From Burkholderiales bacterium (GTDB taxonomy: Bacteria > Pseudomonadota > Gammaproteobacteria > Burkholderiales > Burkholderiaceae_C), in assembly GCA_028868895.1 (NCBI GenBank), contig JAGWTP010000018.1, positions 1 through 47,089 on the forward strand: DNA of 47,089 nucleotides. Direction: 5' to 3'. Positions 10,822 through 17,642 of this stretch are shown here, in pieces. The notes below the pieces were generated by a model. It had not been told where the DNA came from, did not search any database, and saw only the letters and a program-made list of their open reading frames with translations. Numbering within the stretch: the stretch's first letter is position 1; each line of letters starts with the position of its first letter. A program made the translations under genes and the position numbers.

Positions 10822-10839
10822 ACAATTACCGGTAATTGT
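10822..10839. promoter_or_regulatory. 18-bp perfect palindrome in the lipoprotein leader
   Basis: ACAATTACC is followed directly by its reverse complement GGTAATTGT. It lies 29 bp upstream of the lipoprotein ATG and downstream of the likely start of transcription, so it could be a repressor site or an RNA hairpin in the leader. No known regulator box was recognised. Confidence 0.5.
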
Positions 10840-10868
10840 TCGACCCTAATGATTTTGAGGACACACAC

Positions 10869-11210
10869 ATGAACAAGTCACTTTTGCTCGCTTCGATCGT
10901 CGCTGCCGTTGCTCTGTCCGCTTGCGGCAAGAAAGAAGAAGCCCCCGCAGCCGCAGCTTCGGAAGCCGCAGCCCCGATGGTCGCCGCCGCCGCATCGGCC
11001 GCCGCCAGCGCAGTTGACGCTGCCGCCTCCGCCGCCGCCGACGCTGCCAGCGCAGTGACGGATGCTGCCTCCGCAGGTGGTGCTGCCGCTGCCGACGCGG
11101 TGAAGGACGCCGCCGGCAAGGCCGCCGACGCCGCCAAGGACGCCGCCGGCAAGGCCGCCGACGCTGCCAAGGACGCCGCCGGCAAGGCTGCCGACGCGAT
11201 GAAGAAGTAA
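10869..11210 (+). CDS. Ala/Lys-rich repeat lipoprotein
   Basis: This 113-residue predicted lipoprotein begins MNKSLLLASIVAAVALSACG, with the lipobox LSAC. The mature part is almost only Ala, Asp, Lys, Ser and Gly. It ends in three copies of the 11-residue unit DAAGKAADAAK, giving a continuous amphipathic helix similar to LEA-like or apolipoprotein-like repeats. GAGGA lies 9 bases upstream of the ATG at 10869. Function is unknown; small helical lipoproteins of this sort are common and abundant in Burkholderiales. It has its own leader, promoter-like sequence and a strong terminator, so it is probably a monocistronic, highly expressed gene. Confidence 0.8.
   Translation: MNKSLLLASIVAAVALSACGKKEEAPAAAASEAAAPMVAAAASAAASAVDAAASAAADAASAVTDAASAGGAAAADAVKDAAGKAADAAKDAAGKAADAAKDAAGKAADAMKK
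11106..11204 (+). repeat. 33-bp tandem repeat x3 encoding DAAGKAADAAK
   Basis: Three consecutive 33-bp units at 11106, 11139 and 11172. The first two are nearly identical and the third diverges at its end (AMK in place of AAK). Expansion or contraction would keep the frame and change helix length by three turns. Confidence 0.9.
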
Positions 11211-11234
11211 TCGGTTCATTCCGAAGCTGAAAAG

Positions 11235-11256
11235 GCCGCCCTCGGGCGGCTTTTTT
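11235..11256 (+). terminator. Rho-independent terminator of the lipoprotein gene
   Basis: The stem GCCGCC/GGCGGC with a CTCG tetraloop is followed by six T residues. It lies 24 bp after the stop codon. The mobile element begins 8 bp further on. Confidence 0.93.
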
Positions 11257-11264
11257 GCGCCTGC

Positions 11265-11290
11265 GGGGTTTTACTACGCAAATGGCCCAA
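11265..11290 (+). repeat. Left terminal inverted repeat of the mobile element
   Basis: This 26-bp sequence begins GGGGTTTTACTACGCA. It matches the reverse complement of 23463–23488 at 24 of 26 positions; the two differences (positions 6 and 17) are transitions. It is preceded directly by the hexamer GCCTGC. Confidence 0.8.
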
Positions 11291-11411
11291 CGAAACCCGC
11301 AGCGCTAGCACTGGCGCGGGTTATCCGGGATTAGAGTCGCGCCACCAGACCATTTTTGAGCCTGTTCCGGCATCCGAAATATGCGTGAGCGACTAACGCT
11401 AAACTCACGGC
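11291..11411. other. Left subterminal region of the element with overlapping hairpins
   Basis: Two inverted repeats overlap and exclude each other: AACCCGC (11294–11300) with GCGGGTT (11316–11322), and TGGCGCG (11312–11318) with CGCGCCA (11338–11344). A 14-bp block at 11330–11343 resembles (11/14) the inverted block 23424–23437 near the right end, at a similar distance from the tip. These may be internal transposase-binding sites or a structured transcript. The ACCA after the second repeat is not part of a tRNA fold. Confidence 0.45.
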
Positions 11412-11846
11412 ATGGGACGTCCAGCCAGCTCCTTACCCGTCGACGAGCTTGAACCGGCGCTTGCGTACCTCCAGCGCGCGGTGGACCGCGGCGCCGACTT
11501 CTTCACCGGCGGCAGCAAAGAGACGCGTAGGTCCTTGTCCAAGCTGTGCCAGCAGGGGCTCACCCTTCGACGTACGGACTTTGCCGCCGAGGCGAACGCT
11601 TGGCTCACCGCCCACGTCACTGCCCAGGGTCGTAGGTGCATGCTCGTAGCGTTGCGACAGCGCCGAGCCGCCGAACGAGAAAACGGCCCTCGTCACGCAG
11701 TACGACTCACGGCAGCGGCCCATGCGGCCGTGACCGCACTGGCGGAGCGTTTGGCAGTACCTGCTGGCACTGCTGTGGCGCTCTTGGCGCGGGCAGCCCT
11801 GGCCGACCCAGACCTGGTGGCTCGCCTGGCTTCCGCACGAATTTGA
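11412..11846 (+). CDS. Small protein, possible ribbon-helix-helix DNA-binding C-terminus
   Basis: This 144-residue protein of unknown function is the first gene inside the left end of the element. The N-terminal two thirds (LEPALAYLQRAVDRGADFFTGG) is helical. The C-terminus, HAVRLTAAAHAAVTALAERL followed by AVPAGTAVALLARAAL, has the strand–helix–helix pattern of small RHH regulators or antitoxins: a basic strand, then two helices with a Pro/Gly turn. No good ribosome-binding site precedes the ATG at 11412, so start and expression are less certain. The opposite strand also carries open frames here, but their products are low-complexity. I do not recognise a named family. Confidence 0.55.
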   Translation: MGRPASSLPVDELEPALAYLQRAVDRGADFFTGGSKETRRSLSKLCQQGLTLRRTDFAAEANAWLTAHVTAQGRRCMLVALRQRRAAERENGPRHAVRLTAAAHAAVTALAERLAVPAGTAVALLARAALADPDLVARLASARI

Positions 11847-11896
11847 GGCGCCCGGCTGCTCTCGCTATACTGGGTTGAAAGCCACCTCGCTGGCTT
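11843..11896 (+). promoter_or_regulatory. Sigma70-like promoter and leader hairpin for the YozE/zinc-finger gene
   Basis: TTGAGG (11843–11848) and TATACT (11866–11871) are 17 bp apart, overlapping the end of the preceding gene. Transcription should start near 11878 and give a leader of about 140 bases. The leader begins with a hairpin AAGCCA–CCTCGC–TGGCTT (11879–11896). No riboswitch class was recognised in the rest of the leader. Confidence 0.55.
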
Positions 11897-12019
11897 GCCC
11901 GCCCACAAGGCGAAGCCGTTCGCGGCAGCGTGAGACCTAGAGTCCTGGTTCGTCCTTCAATGGTCGCCGTGGCTCGATGTGTGGGCGCATCGCGTCAAGG
12001 GGACCTTGGGATTTGAACC

Positions 12020-12835
12020 ATGGCTACTTCTTCCCTCACTCCCGCTCGTATCGAGCAGCTCAAGCGCGCCGCGAAACGCCTGGCCCGCGAGCAATCCATC
12101 CCGCTTTACGAAGCGCAACAGCAGCTAGCCGAGGCCAACGGCTACAAGAACTGGTCGCTGCTGCAGAAGCACGCTCGACACGATGTCGTAGCTGAACCTA
12201 CGTTGGCCGGCCCTGCGGCGCCGTTGCGGGCCGTAGGTTCACCGGACCGCTACTACCTCCACGGGGACCAACACGTCGACCATCCGACGCAGTTCTACTG
12301 CCGTTCCTGCGATGAGTTCGTAGGCGCTGAGCACTTCTTCGAGAAGCACGACCGGCACGAGACGCTGCAGCGCGCACACGATGCAACCAACCGATGGGCC
12401 ACCCGCGACCCCGAGCAACTGGCTCGAAGGCCGCTCGGTGCAGCCAACATGCTCGAGGCTCCGGCGCGCGCTCAAGCCGATGCCCACGAAGCGTCCCGCA
12501 GCCCGTTCTATCGCTGGCTGGAACGGCAGAAGGCGAAGGACACCCCGACCGGTGACATTGCGCGCGACATCCTCAGCGACAAGAAGTTTCCGGTGACTGT
12601 GGACACGTACAAGGCTGCAGAAGCCTACCTGCACTCGTGCTTCGCATCGGATGCTGCCGTCGAGGCGCTGAAGGGTGCGTGGCGCTCGTTTCAGGCGGCG
12701 CAGAGGCGGACGAGGGCCAAACCGGCGGTGGGCGACGCTGACCAGCGCTGGCTCGAGGAAAGCCGGGAAGCTCTTGAGAGCGCTAACCGGTTCGCTGCAC
12801 AAGGTCTTCCGCTTGAGCAGCATCGGAAGTTCTGA
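12020..12835 (+). CDS. Multi-domain protein with zinc-finger-like motif and YozE SAM-like domain
   Basis: This 271-residue protein has an N-terminal helical module, IEQLKRAAKRLAREQSIPLY then EAQQQLAEANGYKNWSLLQ (residues 11–49), of a type found in plasmid and island proteins (Glyoxalase_8-like by memory). Next is a possible Cys2His2 zinc site: Cys94, Cys97, His110 and His113 in FYCRSCDEF...EKHDRH. From about residue 161 there is a YozE SAM-like fold: SPFYRWLERQKAKDTPTGDI, then FPVTVDTYKAAEAYLHS. The C-terminus is basic and charged. No enzymatic motif is seen, so a nucleic-acid-binding or adaptor role is only inferred. It is transcribed toward the convergent CoiA-like gene and has its own promoter. 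Confidence 0.7.
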   Translation: MATSSLTPARIEQLKRAAKRLAREQSIPLYEAQQQLAEANGYKNWSLLQKHARHDVVAEPTLAGPAAPLRAVGSPDRYYLHGDQHVDHPTQFYCRSCDEFVGAEHFFEKHDRHETLQRAHDATNRWATRDPEQLARRPLGAANMLEAPARAQADAHEASRSPFYRWLERQKAKDTPTGDIARDILSDKKFPVTVDTYKAAEAYLHSCFASDAAVEALKGAWRSFQAAQRRTRAKPAVGDADQRWLEESREALESANRFAAQGLPLEQHRKF

Positions 12836-12852
12836 CGAAGGCCGGCGGCTAC

Positions 12853-12869
12853 GGCCGGCATTGCCGGCC
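12853..12869. terminator. GC hairpin between convergent genes
   Basis: GGCCGGC and GCCGGCC form a perfect 7-bp stem around ATT, between the stops of two convergent genes (12835 and 12917). There is no adjacent T-run, so termination is only a possibility. Confidence 0.35.
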
Positions 12870-12916
12870 AGCCGTTAGCCGCTGGTTCTTGGTAGTTGCC
12901 CCCCCTTTCTTTCTCA

Positions 12917-14368
12917 TCAGCCGTCGTTCCAAGGTGCGGGCTCGCCGTAGGAAAAGTACCTCCACGTGTTGGCAACGACGCCCATGCTGCGGAGGACCGT
13001 CATCACTTCTGCAGGACTGCCCTTGGCCTTCAAGAAAGCGGTCTGCGCTTCCTTCAATGGGGGAGGGGCGTCCAGGCTTAGAAGCCATCCAACGAACCAA
13101 TCGGCAACAAACCCACCGCCCGAGTTACTCGCCTCCGTAGCCCACAGTCGCAGCCGTTCGTCGTCGGGCCAGGTGTCGCGCCATTGAATGCTCGGTGCGG
13201 AGGGCTCGGGCGGCGGTGGCGACGCAGGCGGTTGCTGCGTGGGAGCCTCAAGCTGGTTGTGGGCGACGTACAAGTCGACGCCCTGCAGGCGAAGGAAGCC
13301 ACAGGCTCTCAAGTAGTTCAAGTAGGAGCGCGCCGCCGGGCGGGCAGCATCCTCTCCGCCTTTCACGCCGTAGCGCTGCGCCAACCAGGCGCTCAGCACA
13401 CCGTCGTTTGGCATGCGCTTGCCGAGCCTGTCCTCGTTGCCCGCTCCGAGAACGAACTGCACAAACACCGCTCCTTGCCACAAGTCTTTGTCGGCCAGCA
13501 CGGCGTCCCCGCCTTCTCTCAGCGCGACTCGGAGATAGCTCGGAAAATCCTTCCGTCGGACGCCGAGCTGGCGCTCCAGTCGTTCCCACTTTTCCTTGGG
13601 CGCCAAAGCCCGGTACTTCTCGTTGGCTGCCTGATACACGTCCGTTGGGATGGGCCGCGGAGCAGGAGGTCGAATCGAGCGCTCCTTGAGTCGAGCTAGG
13701 TCCGCCAGGCGGGCCCGACGCCAATCTTCAAAGCCAGCCAACAGTTGGGCCTCCCACGCAGCCTGGTGCGGGTGGAGCAGCCAACGCTTGTTCTCAACGG
13801 AGGTGATGACCGCCGCCTCCAAGGCGTCAAAGGTGACCACCTTGCCGACCAGCGCGGCAAGGTCAACCTCGATGCTTGGCAGCATCAAGCGAGCCAAGTA
13901 CGCCTGCTTGTCCGCATCAACCTCATGGGTCACACGAATTTCTACGCCATGGCCGGCATCGCCGATGTAGCCAATCGCATCGGGCCGCACCTCGCCGACA
14001 GCGACTTCCAAGACGACACGGTCGAACTGCCAAGTCTCGTTGCGGCCGAAGAACCTGCGCGCCTCAAAGAGTCCGCATTCAGGGTCGGTGCGCGTCACCC
14101 GAACTTCGAGGGAAGGCAGCACAAGCCAGCCCTTGTCAGCAACGAGTTGCTTCGCGGCCAAGTGAAGGGCCGTCTCAGCGCCAGTGGCGCAGTCGGAACC
14201 CGAAAGATGCGAGAAGTGCTGAACGTTCACTTCCCCTTTCTTCGCAAGAAGCCGTTCGCCGCAGGCGGGGCAGTGGCAGTCGCAGGCGAGCCCGCGCTCA
14301 ACCTGGCTGACCTCCACAAGTCGGCCGTCGGAACGCTGACCGAAAGGAATTTGCAGGACAGTGGCCAT
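12917..14368 (-). CDS. CoiA-like nuclease-domain protein with zinc ribbon
   Basis: This 483-residue protein has the CoiA-family layout. An N-terminal zinc-ribbon-like part carries Cys33xxCys36 and HFSH (51–54), followed by an alpha helix starting near Glu65. A restriction-endonuclease-fold core holds Asp130 (VRPDAIGYI), Glu143 (VEIRVTH), His148 and Lys154 (DADKQAYL). The remaining 300 residues are unlike competence CoiA and contain a Pro-rich linker near 385–400 with helical segments on either side. CoiA acts in natural-transformation recombination, but relatives on islands are often linked to defence or plasmid processing. It is the last gene of the minus-strand set, 28 bp after the preceding gene. 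The nuclease call rests on motifs only. Confidence 0.72.
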   Translation of the reverse strand: MATVLQIPFGQRSDGRLVEVSQVERGLACDCHCPACGERLLAKKGEVNVQHFSHLSGSDCATGAETALHLAAKQLVADKGWLVLPSLEVRVTRTDPECGLFEARRFFGRNETWQFDRVVLEVAVGEVRPDAIGYIGDAGHGVEIRVTHEVDADKQAYLARLMLPSIEVDLAALVGKVVTFDALEAAVITSVENKRWLLHPHQAAWEAQLLAGFEDWRRARLADLARLKERSIRPPAPRPIPTDVYQAANEKYRALAPKEKWERLERQLGVRRKDFPSYLRVALREGGDAVLADKDLWQGAVFVQFVLGAGNEDRLGKRMPNDGVLSAWLAQRYGVKGGEDAARPAARSYLNYLRACGFLRLQGVDLYVAHNQLEAPTQQPPASPPPPEPSAPSIQWRDTWPDDERLRLWATEASNSGGGFVADWFVGWLLSLDAPPPLKEAQTAFLKAKGSPAEVMTVLRSMGVVANTWRYFSYGEPAPWNDG

Positions 14369-14396
14369 CAGTGCAGGACTTCTACGGGAACGAGTC

Positions 14397-14927
14397 TCAA
14401 CGACCGAGCAGCTTGCGGGCTTCTGCCAGGACGAGCCCTCGCCAGCCGGGGGCGTTGGGGTCGACGTCGAACTTCTGGCGCACGATGGCCTTGCCCTGGG
14501 CCTCTACGCTGGCAATCTCCGCCGGCGTGGACGGGCGGCGTCGCTCGGCCTCGGCCCGCAGGCGCTCCGCGCGCTCACGTGCAGTCTGTTCCACCTCCGC
14601 CTGCTGCTCTCGGCGCAGGCGGGCTTGCTCGAGCAGCGCCTGGTGCTCGGTCTCGAACTGGGCGATGAGTCGCTCGGTGTTGTCAGCGAGCATGTGCCGC
14701 TCTTCAGCTGTCAGCTCGCGGCCGTCGCCACTGCCATACCGCGGGGTACTCTCCACGAGTTGCCCGAACAGCCGGTCGAAGCAATCCGAGCCGTACACGC
14801 CGAGAGACCCGTCGTCGTGCCGAACGACATGGATGCGCCGGTAAACGCCATGGCCGCAGCCTGCGGCCTGACAGACGACCCGGTCCGCTTTCTCGACGCC
14901 AACGACAGCCAGGAGCTGGCCACTCAC
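14397..14927 (-). CDS. Cys-rich coiled-coil protein of unknown function
   Basis: This 176-residue protein starts at GTG 14927, which overlaps the stop of the GNAT gene as GTGA and has GGAG eight bases upstream. The N-terminal third has a likely metal site: VVCQAAGCGHGVYRRI and YGSDCFDRLFG, three cysteines with nearby His. The rest is a strongly charged helix (ELTAEERHMLADNTERLIAQ, then many Glu, Arg and Gln) that should form a coiled coil to about residue 130, followed by a short globular tail (DPNAPGWRGLVLAEARKLL). No family name can be given. Its coupling to the acetyltransferase and to the CoiA-like nuclease suggests that the three act together. Confidence 0.65.
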   Translation of the reverse strand: MSGQLLAVVGVEKADRVVCQAAGCGHGVYRRIHVVRHDDGSLGVYGSDCFDRLFGQLVESTPRYGSGDGRELTAEERHMLADNTERLIAQFETEHQALLEQARLRREQQAEVEQTARERAERLRAEAERRRPSTPAEIASVEAQGKAIVRQKFDVDPNAPGWRGLVLAEARKLLGR

Positions 14928-15691
14928 TCGGAAATCTCCGGCGCGCACAGAACTTCGATGAAGAAGCCGTTCAGGCAACGTTCGACGCCGAGGTCTTCTG
15001 CTGCTTCGTACTTTGCCTTGTCGCAGTACCACTCCTGGCCGTTCACGGTGACTCGCAACACGGCGTCGCCATCACCGATTCGGCGAAGGCCCAGGACTCG
15101 CTCTTCAAGCCAAACCTCGCCGTCCGGCTGCATTCCGCGAACCATCTGACGAGACCTAGCTGGTGTGATTGCGTCCCACTTCCTGCGCTCGGGGAACCAC
15201 TCGAACACAACCTCCGCCGGTTCACCCTCGTCGGGCGGTTCGAGCTTTTCTTGCATCAGCCGCATCGCGTAGTGCTGATGCGGGCCACCGTCATCGGTCA
15301 GTTCGAAGCCCATGCGTTGCCAGAACGGGATGGATGTGCTCGGCTTGCACTGGATGCACAGGATGTGCTCTCTCGCCTGCCTGGCCAGAGCGAGGCAATG
15401 CTCGACCAGCACCTGCCCGATGCCACGGCCGCGCGTGTCGTTGCGGACCTCTAGGATGCCGGGCACCACCAAACCACCCCATTGGTACGCCACCGCGGTC
15501 TGACTCACTGGGTCGATGTAGACAAGGAGCCGTCCTTCGTCGTGGGACTTCTTGGTCAGCCGCCAGTTGCAGTTGAAGGTGCCGTGCACGCCGGCCACAT
15601 CCTGCTCTTGAAGCCATTCGTGGATGGCCGCGACATCCGCATCGGTGGACTGGCGGACGTGAGGGCTGAGGTGCGGTTCAGGAAGGCTCAC
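14924..15691 (-). CDS. GNAT-family N-acetyltransferase with C-terminal extension
   Basis: This 255-residue protein has a GNAT fold in its first 150 residues: VRQSTDADVAAIHEWLQEQD, then VVPGILEVRNDTRGRGIGQVLVEHCLALARQ. The latter contains the acetyl-CoA loop R-G-R-G-I-G and the following helix. FWQRMGFEL is the usual last strand. An extra C-terminal domain of about 100 residues (EVVFEWFPERRKWDAITPAR, WLEERVLGLRRIGDGD) has no family I recognise. The substrate is unknown. Some mobile GNAT proteins act as toxins, but no antitoxin partner of the usual RHH type sits next to it. It is the first gene of a three-gene minus-strand set and follows a hairpin that separates it from fic. Confidence 0.8.
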   Translation of the reverse strand: MSLPEPHLSPHVRQSTDADVAAIHEWLQEQDVAGVHGTFNCNWRLTKKSHDEGRLLVYIDPVSQTAVAYQWGGLVVPGILEVRNDTRGRGIGQVLVEHCLALARQAREHILCIQCKPSTSIPFWQRMGFELTDDGGPHQHYAMRLMQEKLEPPDEGEPAEVVFEWFPERRKWDAITPARSRQMVRGMQPDGEVWLEERVLGLRRIGDGDAVLRVTVNGQEWYCDKAKYEAAEDLGVERCLNGFFIEVLCAPEISE

Positions 15692-15781
15692 TGCGGTTTG
15701 CTCCGGTTGGCGGGTCTTCAGTCGGTAGGCGCGTTGCTCGGATAGGCTGCTGATGAAATATAAAAGCGGTAGCTATACCAA

Positions 15782-15808
15782 TCAGGCTGCGGCGTAGCCG
15801 CAGCCTGA
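15782..15808 (-). terminator. 12-bp perfect hairpin downstream of fic
   Basis: TCAGGCTGCGGC and its exact reverse complement are separated by GTA. On the minus strand it follows the fic stop by 12 bp; a TTTT lies some 18 bases further on rather than directly after the stem. It may end the fic transcript or stabilise its 3' end before the GNAT gene. Confidence 0.5.
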
Positions 15809-15820
15809 CAGCCACCCGTG

Positions 15821-17332
15821 TTACTGGACCAGCTTAGACGCGGGCGCGGGCTCGAGTTGGGACGGCGTCAGGAGCTTGTACATCACCCTAGATTTCTCGA
15901 AGGCGTGACAGCTCTCCATGAGCGCAATTACAGCGTCGACGTCCTCGTAGTCGAAGTCCGCGGTCCAGGCGTGAATCTTCTGCATCGCGTCGAGGAAGGG
16001 CTTTGGGTCACCATTCCGCGTCAGCACCCGCAGACAGTCCAGATACTCCTCCCGGAACAGCGTGGGCACGATGATGCGGCAGCCGTTGACCACCGAGAGC
16101 TCTGCGTTCATCGTCAGGCGGGCAAGGCGACCATTGCCGTCCGTGAACGGGTGAACCTCCGAGACCAGGAACATGGCGAGTAGAGCCCTTGCCGTTCCCG
16201 CCGGCACCGAGGGCAAGAGCCTTGACCCTTCAACCAGCGTTCCCCGAACAAGTCGTGGCGCCACGAACTCGGTGTTGCCAGCGCGATTGGCCAGTGCCTT
16301 GAACTCGCCCGGGCCGACTTCCGGGCGCTCCTTCATCTGGTCGGCGTGACGTGCTCGCAGCTGGTTCAGTACTGCCTCCCCGGGTGTTAGGGTCTGATTC
16401 GCCCAGCCAGGGTTGAGGGCCTGTCGAAACACTCCGATGATGTCGTGCGAGTCTTTGGGGCGCTCGGTGATGGGTTTGCCATCCAGCACGAAGCCCTTGG
16501 CTTCCCGGACGTCGAACTCAGTCCCTTCGATGAAATTGCTGAAGTACGACTCGAGGAACGCGAAGTTGACGCGAGCCCGTTCTGTCTTGACGACGGATTT
16601 CGGTTGCTTGAGTGGGGTCGCGCGAAGCCCTGTTGCCAGCTTCTCGAACAAGGCTAGCCGATTGGCGTCGTAAGGGATGTCGGCCACCATCGCCTTGCCC
16701 GCGACGGTCGACATCGGAGCCTTGCGGGTGCAGAGCACTCCGCCGACCAGTCCATCCAGCACCAGAAGCTCGCGGTCGAGCTTTAGCGTTGGCGCCAATG
16801 CCCGCGCCTCTTCACGCAGGCTGACCAATGCCTCTTCACCTCGCGCTTCGCAGATGGCGATGAGACGCTCCTCGACTTTCGCTGGTCCCACCGACTTGTG
16901 CAGCTTTCCTCGGCTGACAGTCAGGTTCTCAAGCAGCATTCGAGCGTTGGACGGGTAGTAGAGGTCGCGGCCCATCATTGGGGCATCTCCAGGGCACTGG
17001 CCCGGCCCCAGCAGCAAATTGACCTCCAGCCCCGGCAACGACACCTTTCGAGGGTAGGAGTAGGAGAGGTAGAGGACGCCCTCCGGCGAGAGCCTCCCGC
17101 CATCAAACGCACTCCGATAGCCCATGACCGCGCCAGGGAACATGGCGGCGAGAACGCGGATACGCTCGCGCACAACCAGGTCGGGCCACTCTTCCGTTGG
17201 CCGGCTTGTGACAACCCCAGGCGCAATCCGCTTGAGCTCGCCGGCTCTCAAGCGTCGCTGGATGGACCGCACTGCCCCCTCGTCAAGCTCGGGGTACAAG
17301 AGCAGGGTGTCGTCTGTTGTCGTTTTTCTCAT
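15821..17332 (-). CDS. Fic-domain protein with AbiEi-like N-terminal domain
   Basis: This 503-residue Fic enzyme has the complete active-site motif HPFTDGNGRLAR (His394–Arg405), so it can be expected to transfer a nucleotide, usually AMP, to a protein hydroxyl. An intramolecular inhibitory helix matches [S/T]xxxE[G/N] as SNFIEG at 265–270, with the glutamate (Glu269) that blocks ATP in autoinhibited Fic proteins. The first 200 residues do not belong to Fic. They read like the winged-helix antitoxin/transcription-regulator domain of AbiEi: LDEGAVRSIQRRLRAGELKR followed by IAPGVV, then VMGYRSAFDGG. This suggests a DNA-binding Fic that senses or represses its own promoter. Upstream are repeated TTGTCG sites, one of them inside its first codons. 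The divergent partner is the LexA-like repressor. Confidence 0.85.
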   Translation of the reverse strand: MRKTTTDDTLLLYPELDEGAVRSIQRRLRAGELKRIAPGVVTSRPTEEWPDLVVRERIRVLAAMFPGAVMGYRSAFDGGRLSPEGVLYLSYSYPRKVSLPGLEVNLLLGPGQCPGDAPMMGRDLYYPSNARMLLENLTVSRGKLHKSVGPAKVEERLIAICEARGEEALVSLREEARALAPTLKLDRELLVLDGLVGGVLCTRKAPMSTVAGKAMVADIPYDANRLALFEKLATGLRATPLKQPKSVVKTERARVNFAFLESYFSNFIEGTEFDVREAKGFVLDGKPITERPKDSHDIIGVFRQALNPGWANQTLTPGEAVLNQLRARHADQMKERPEVGPGEFKALANRAGNTEFVAPRLVRGTLVEGSRLLPSVPAGTARALLAMFLVSEVHPFTDGNGRLARLTMNAELSVVNGCRIIVPTLFREEYLDCLRVLTRNGDPKPFLDAMQKIHAWTADFDYEDVDAVIALMESCHAFEKSRVMYKLLTPSQLEPAPASKLVQ

Positions 17333-17526
17333 AGGTTTGTAGGTTTGCGGAGGGCCGCTTGTCGCAAAATTTAGTGCTTAGGCGGAAATTTTGTCGCTTT
17401 GTTCAAGTTAAGCTACCGGACCCCTCTTGGCTGCAGGCGCGCACGTTTGTCGGAAATCTCAGGGCTTAGAGGGACGGCGCGACCAGCTTTGTCGTAAAAC
17501 CTATGGCTTATAGAACTTGTTTGTCG
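17317..17526 (+). promoter_or_regulatory. Array of six TTGTCG motifs in the fic–repressor promoter region
   Basis: TTGTCG occurs, always in the same direction, at 17317, 17359, 17391, 17447, 17489 and 17521. Spacings are 42, 32, 56, 42 and 32 bp, so one triad is repeated exactly 130 bp later. Three copies (17359, 17447, 17489) extend to a 22-bp unit ending in GCTTA with AAA after the hexamer. The region holds the fic promoter, and the first copy lies in the fic start. The 310-bp gap 17333–17642 contains no gene. The array could be operators for the AbiEi-like domain of the Fic protein or iteron-like sites. Confidence 0.75.
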
Positions 17527-17584
17527 TCTTTTTCTACTTTAAGTGTAACATGACCGACTGCGCAAGTCAAGGTCGAAGAGGGGG

Positions 17585-17634
17585 TTGACGCTTTTCCGGA
17601 GTATCTGTAGATTCCATCGAAAGAACATTCGATG
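17585..17634 (+). promoter_or_regulatory. Promoter and operator of the LexA-like repressor
   Basis: TTGACG (17585–17590) and TAGATT (17608–17613) are separated by 17 bp, a good sigma70 promoter. Over the expected start of transcription lies a 20-bp palindrome, CATCGAA–N6–TTCGATG (17615–17634), ending 8 bp before the ATG. The same half-site is found at 18579 and 18645. The position fits negative autoregulation. Confidence 0.75.
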
Positions 17635-17642
17635 ACCCGGAC

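Noticed and set aside
11312-11347. Possible tRNA 3' end (inverted repeat followed by ACCA) that might serve as an attachment site
   Set aside because: No T-arm, anticodon arm or acceptor pairing can be drawn; the repeat has a 19-base loop. The element ends are better explained by the terminal inverted repeats.
13745-14668. Plus-strand open frame of 307 codons opposite the CoiA-like gene
   Set aside because: The minus strand shows a zinc ribbon and nuclease motifs; the plus-strand product has no recognisable fold and no ribosome-binding site.
17317-17526. CRISPR array
   Set aside because: The repeated unit is only 6–22 bp and degenerate, spacers are uneven, and no cas gene is near. It fits regulatory sites better.
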